DNA from: Pseudomonadota bacterium
GTDB lineage: Bacteria; Myxococcota; Myxococcia; Myxococcales; Myxococcaceae
DNA length: 7,970 nt
Assembly (NCBI GenBank): GCA_023423535.1
Contig: JAFAFL010000083.1
Span: 1 to 7,970, forward strand
Reading direction: 5' to 3'
Part shown: positions 5,353-7,970 of the stretch, in pieces
Layout: each line of letters starts with the position of its first letter
How positions within the stretch are numbered: position 1 is the first letter of the stretch
Program-made: the position numbers and the translations under genes
Notes under the pieces: model-generated
What the model was told of the DNA's origin: nothing
Database searches by the model: none
What the model saw: the letters and a program-made list of their open reading frames with translations, nothing else

Positions 5353-7970
5353 CTAGGACAGGCTCGGCCGCGTCTCCTCGATCTCGTACGCCTCGATGAT
5401 GTCGCCCGGCTTGAAGTCCGCGAAGCCCTCCACGCCGATACCGCACTCGTAACCCTGGGAGACCTCGCGGACGTCGTCCTTGAAGCGCCGCAGCGACGCG
5501 AGCTTGCCCGTGTACACCGGCTTGTTCTCGCGGATGAGCCGCACCAGCGACGACCGCTTGATCATCCCGTCGAGCACCGCCGCACCGGCGATGGTCCCGA
5601 GCTTCGGCACGTTGAAGAGGTTCCGGACCTCCGCGCGGCCGAGCTTCTTCTCGGTGCGGATGGGATCCAGCAGGTTCTCCATCTGCTCGCGCACCTTGTC
5701 GATGAGCTCGTAGATGATGCTGTAGGTCTGGATGCTCACGCCCTGGTGGCGCGCGGACGGCTCCGCCCCGCTCTCCGCCCGGACGTTGAACCCGATGACC
5801 ACCGCCTTCGACGCCGCGGCCATGTTCACGTCGTTCTCGGTGATCTGGCCCACCGCCTTGTGGACGATGACGTTCCGCACCTTCGACGTGGACAGCTTGT
5901 TCACCGCCTGCGCCACCGCCTCCAGCGAGCCCTGAACGTCCGCCTTGAGGACGATCTTCAGCTCCTTGCCGTCGGAGGTGCGGATCCGCTTGAACAGATC
6001 CTCCAGGCTCTCCTTCGAGGTCTTGCCGACCTCCGCCTGCCGCGCCTTGATGGCCCGAGCGTCCGCGACCTCCTTCGCCGCCTTCTCGTCCTCCACCACG
6101 TTGAGGTTGTCACCCGCCGTCGGCACGCCCGACAGACCGAGCACCTCGGCGCAGTAGCCCGGGCCGACCTCGGTCACCTGCTCGCCGCGGTCGTTGACCA
6201 TGATGCGGACCTTGCCGTGGTGCGTGCCGGTCACGATGGCGTCGCCCTTCCGCAGCGTGCCCTCCTGCACCAGCACCGTGGCCACCGGGCCGCGGCCCTT
6301 CTCCAGCTTCGCCTCGATGATGGTGCCCACGGCCGGCTTGTTCGCGTTGGCCTTGAGCTCCATCACCTCCGCCTGCAGCAGCACGCTCTCGAGGAGCTGG
6401 TCGAGCCCCATCTTCGTGTGCGCCGAGACCGGCACCATGATCGTGTCGCCGCCCCAGTCCTCGGGGAGGAGGTCGATGTTCGACAGCTCCTTCTTCACCT
6501 TGTCCGGGTTCGCGGTCGGCAGGTCCATCTTGTTGATGGCCACCACGATCGGCGTCTTGCCGTTCTTCGCGTGCTGCACCGCCTCGCGCGTCGTGGGCAT
6601 CACGCCGTCGTCACCGGCCACCACGAGGATGACGATGTCCGTGACGTGCGCGCCGCGCTGCCGCATGGCGGTAAACGCCTCGTGGCCCGGCGTGTCGAGG
6701 AAGGTGATGTCGCCCTTGTCGAGCTTCACCGTGTACGCGCCGATGTGCTGGGTGATGCCGCCGGCCTCGCCGGACGCGACCTTCGCCTTGCGGATGGCGT
6801 CGAGGATGGACGTCTTGCCGTGGTCCACGTGGCCCATGACCGTGACCACCGGCGGACGGGGACGGGTGTCCTCCGGCTTGCTCTCGGTCTCGGGGATGAA
6901 GTCCTCGAGCTCCACCGCGGTGCGCTCGATCTTCCACCCGTAGTCGGTGGCGATGAGCTCCGCGGTGTCCACGTCCACCATCTGGTTCGCCGTGGCCATC
7001 TTGCCCAGGCCCATGAGCTTCTTGATCAGCTCCGGGGTCCGCACGCCCATGCGCTGGCCGAGGTCGGACACGGTGATCCCCGCCTCCAGCTTGATGACCT
7101 TCTTCTCCTCGGCCATCTTCGTGATCTGGGTCTTCTGGCCCTTCTTCGTCGGCTTGCGCTTCTTGCCGCGGATGGGCAGCGAGACGCGGCCCCAGATGGC
7201 GTCCTGCGCCTCCTGCTTGAAGCCGGTCTCCGTCGCGGCGGACGTGCGCTTCTTGTTCGTCTTGTTCTTGGTGACGTCGACGAACTCGCGGCCGCGGCCG
7301 AGGTGGTCGGGGACGACCTTGAACTCACGCACCTCGCCGATGGCCTTGCGGCCCGGCGCCATGGGGATGCTCTTGTGCGCGGTGGACGACGGGGTCACCC
7401 GGCGCACCTGCACCAGCGGACGGCTGACGACGACCGCCTGCGTGGCCGTGGGCCGCGCGGTGGTGCCCTGGACCACCGCCACCTGCCCGAAGGCGGTGCG
7501 CTGGAGGACCTGCGGCTGCGCCGGAGCGCCCGGCACTGCCCCCGGAGCGCCCGGTGCGCCTGCCTGCGCCGCGGGCGGCACCGGCTGGCCCGGCCGGCTC
7601 ACCGGCGGACCGCTCTGGTACTGGGGACGGCCACCCTGCTGGCCGTACGGAGGACGGCCGCCCTGACCGCCGGCGTACTGGGGACGACCGCCCTGGCCAC
7701 CGCCGTAGGGCGGACGACCGCCCTGCTGGCCCTGGCCATAGGGAGGACGGCCACCCTGCTGACCGCCGCCATAAGGAGGACGGCCACCCTGCTGGGGCGG
7801 ACGAACCGTCGGCGGGCGCGCCTGGGTGGTGGGTTGCTGCGGCGCGACGGCGGGAGGCTGCGGATTGGGCATGGGCTGGCTTTGCTGCGCCACCGGTGCT
7901 GCGGGGGTGGGTTCGGTGGTCGCGGGTGCTGCAACCGCGGCGGCCGGCTGCGGCGCAGCCTCCGTCGCGG
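5353..7970 (-). CDS. infB: Translation initiation factor IF2, 5' end outside the window
   Basis: IF2 is the GTPase that brings fMet-tRNA to the 30S P site and promotes subunit joining. About 871 codons are visible and the frame stays open to the right edge. The GTG at 7891-7893 is internal: Ala/Pro-rich codons continue upstream and no N-terminal IF2 domain has yet appeared. From the N-terminal side: an Ala/Pro linker, GGRPPYG repeats (7615-7788), a basic stretch rich in Lys (about 7130-7300), an IF2_N-type domain (about 6925-7116, VIKLEAGITVSDLGQRMGVR), then the G domain with G1 GHVDHGKT (6811-6834), switch I GGITQHIGAYT, G3 DTPGHEAF (6673-6696), G4 NKMD (6523-6534) and G5 SAH. Beta-barrel domain II, domain III and the initiator tRNA-binding C-terminal domain follow, ending GDIIEAYEIEETRPSLS. 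All GTPase motifs are intact. Myxobacterial IF2 is known for an unusual long N-terminus (reported, as I recall, for Stigmatella aurantiaca). It is the first visible gene of the operon, 41 bases before ylxP. Confidence 0.98.
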   Translation of the reverse strand, partial: ATEAAPQPAAAVAAPATTEPTPAAPVAQQSQPMPNPQPPAVAPQQPTTQARPPTVRPPQQGGRPPYGGGQQGGRPPYGQGQQGGRPPYGGGQGGRPQYAGGQGGRPPYGQQGGRPQYQSGPPVSRPGQPVPPAAQAGAPGAPGAVPGAPAQPQVLQRTAFGQVAVVQGTTARPTATQAVVVSRPLVQVRRVTPSSTAHKSIPMAPGRKAIGEVREFKVVPDHLGRGREFVDVTKNKTNKKRTSAATETGFKQEAQDAIWGRVSLPIRGKKRKPTKKGQKTQITKMAEEKKVIKLEAGITVSDLGQRMGVRTPELIKKLMGLGKMATANQMVDVDTAELIATDYGWKIERTAVELEDFIPETESKPEDTRPRPPVVTVMGHVDHGKTSILDAIRKAKVASGEAGGITQHIGAYTVKLDKGDITFLDTPGHEAFTAMRQRGAHVTDIVILVVAGDDGVMPTTREAVQHAKNGKTPIVVAINKMDLPTANPDKVKKELSNIDLLPEDWGGDTIMVPVSAHTKMGLDQLLESVLLQAEVMELKANANKPAVGTIIEAKLEKGRGPVATVLVQEGTLRKGDAIVTGTHHGKVRIMVNDRGEQVTEVGPGYCAEVLGLSGVPTAGDNLNVVEDEKAAKEVADARAIKARQAEVGKTSKESLEDLFKRIRTSDGKELKIVLKADVQGSLEAVAQAVNKLSTSKVRNVIVHKAVGQITENDVNMAAASKAVVIGFNVRAESGAEPSARHQGVSIQTYSIIYELIDKVREQMENLLDPIRTEKKLGRAEVRNLFNVPKLGTIAGAAVLDGMIKRSSLVRLIRENKPVYTGKLASLRRFKDDVREVSQGYECGIGVEGFADFKPGDIIEAYEIEETRPSLS
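7615..7788 (-). repeat. GGRPPYG repeats in the IF2 N-terminal linker
   Basis: Six tandem units of nine to eleven residues read GGRPPY or GGRPQY followed by a Gly/Gln spacer (GGGQQ, GQGQQ, GGGQ, AGGQ, GQQ, QSG). The DNA copies are similar but differ at synonymous positions and in spacer length, as expected for slippage or recombination followed by selection on the protein. The segment is basic through Arg, aromatic through Tyr, and very likely disordered. It lies between the Ala/Pro linker and the basic region before the IF2 core. Confidence 0.85.

Overview
The window is G+C-rich bacterial chromosome with strong third-position G/C bias. It carries the conserved infB-ylxP-rbfA-truB ... rpsO-pnp translation and RNA-processing neighbourhood. 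A very long Ala/Pro/Gly-rich IF2 N-terminus and a lipoprotein built from tandem cysteine-rich DGCGG repeats together point to a myxobacterium (Myxococcota, probably the Myxococcus/Archangium side). That placement is an inference from gene content and protein style, not from a marker comparison.

Layout from the right edge, on the minus strand: infB (IF2, 5' end beyond the window), ylxP (DUF503, with a long extra C-terminal tail), rbfA, truB, and a small MoaD/ThiS-like beta-grasp protein without the terminal Gly-Gly. Gaps are 41, -4, 20 and 12 bases, so this looks like one transcription unit. In many bacteria truB is followed directly by rpsO and pnp. Here the two halves are separated by a convergent plus-strand gene of about 1.9 kb for a predicted lipoprotein with about 115 cysteines in 15 tandem units. 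The minus strand then resumes with rpsO (S15) and pnp (PNPase, 3' part beyond the left edge).

Because of this interruption rpsO cannot easily be read from the infB side. A good sigma-70-type promoter (TTGACC, 17 bases, TATACG) lies just upstream of it, between the divergent rpsO and lipoprotein genes. The rpsO leader of about 90 bases can fold into two strong hairpins, the second ending beside the Shine-Dalgarno sequence. This is the arrangement expected of an S15 autoregulatory leader. A GC-rich hairpin follows the rpsO stop codon, and another hairpin buries the pnp Shine-Dalgarno sequence, suggesting separate control of PNPase.

Most genes are well-known housekeeping functions: IF2 for initiation, RbfA for 30S maturation, TruB for tRNA U55 pseudouridylation, S15 for 30S assembly and PNPase for RNA decay. 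The points deserving attention are the inserted Cys-repeat lipoprotein, the two RNA leader structures, the GG-less MoaD-like protein, the YlxP tail and the GGRPPYG repeats of IF2. I see no tRNA, rRNA, CRISPR array, insertion sequence or phage gene.
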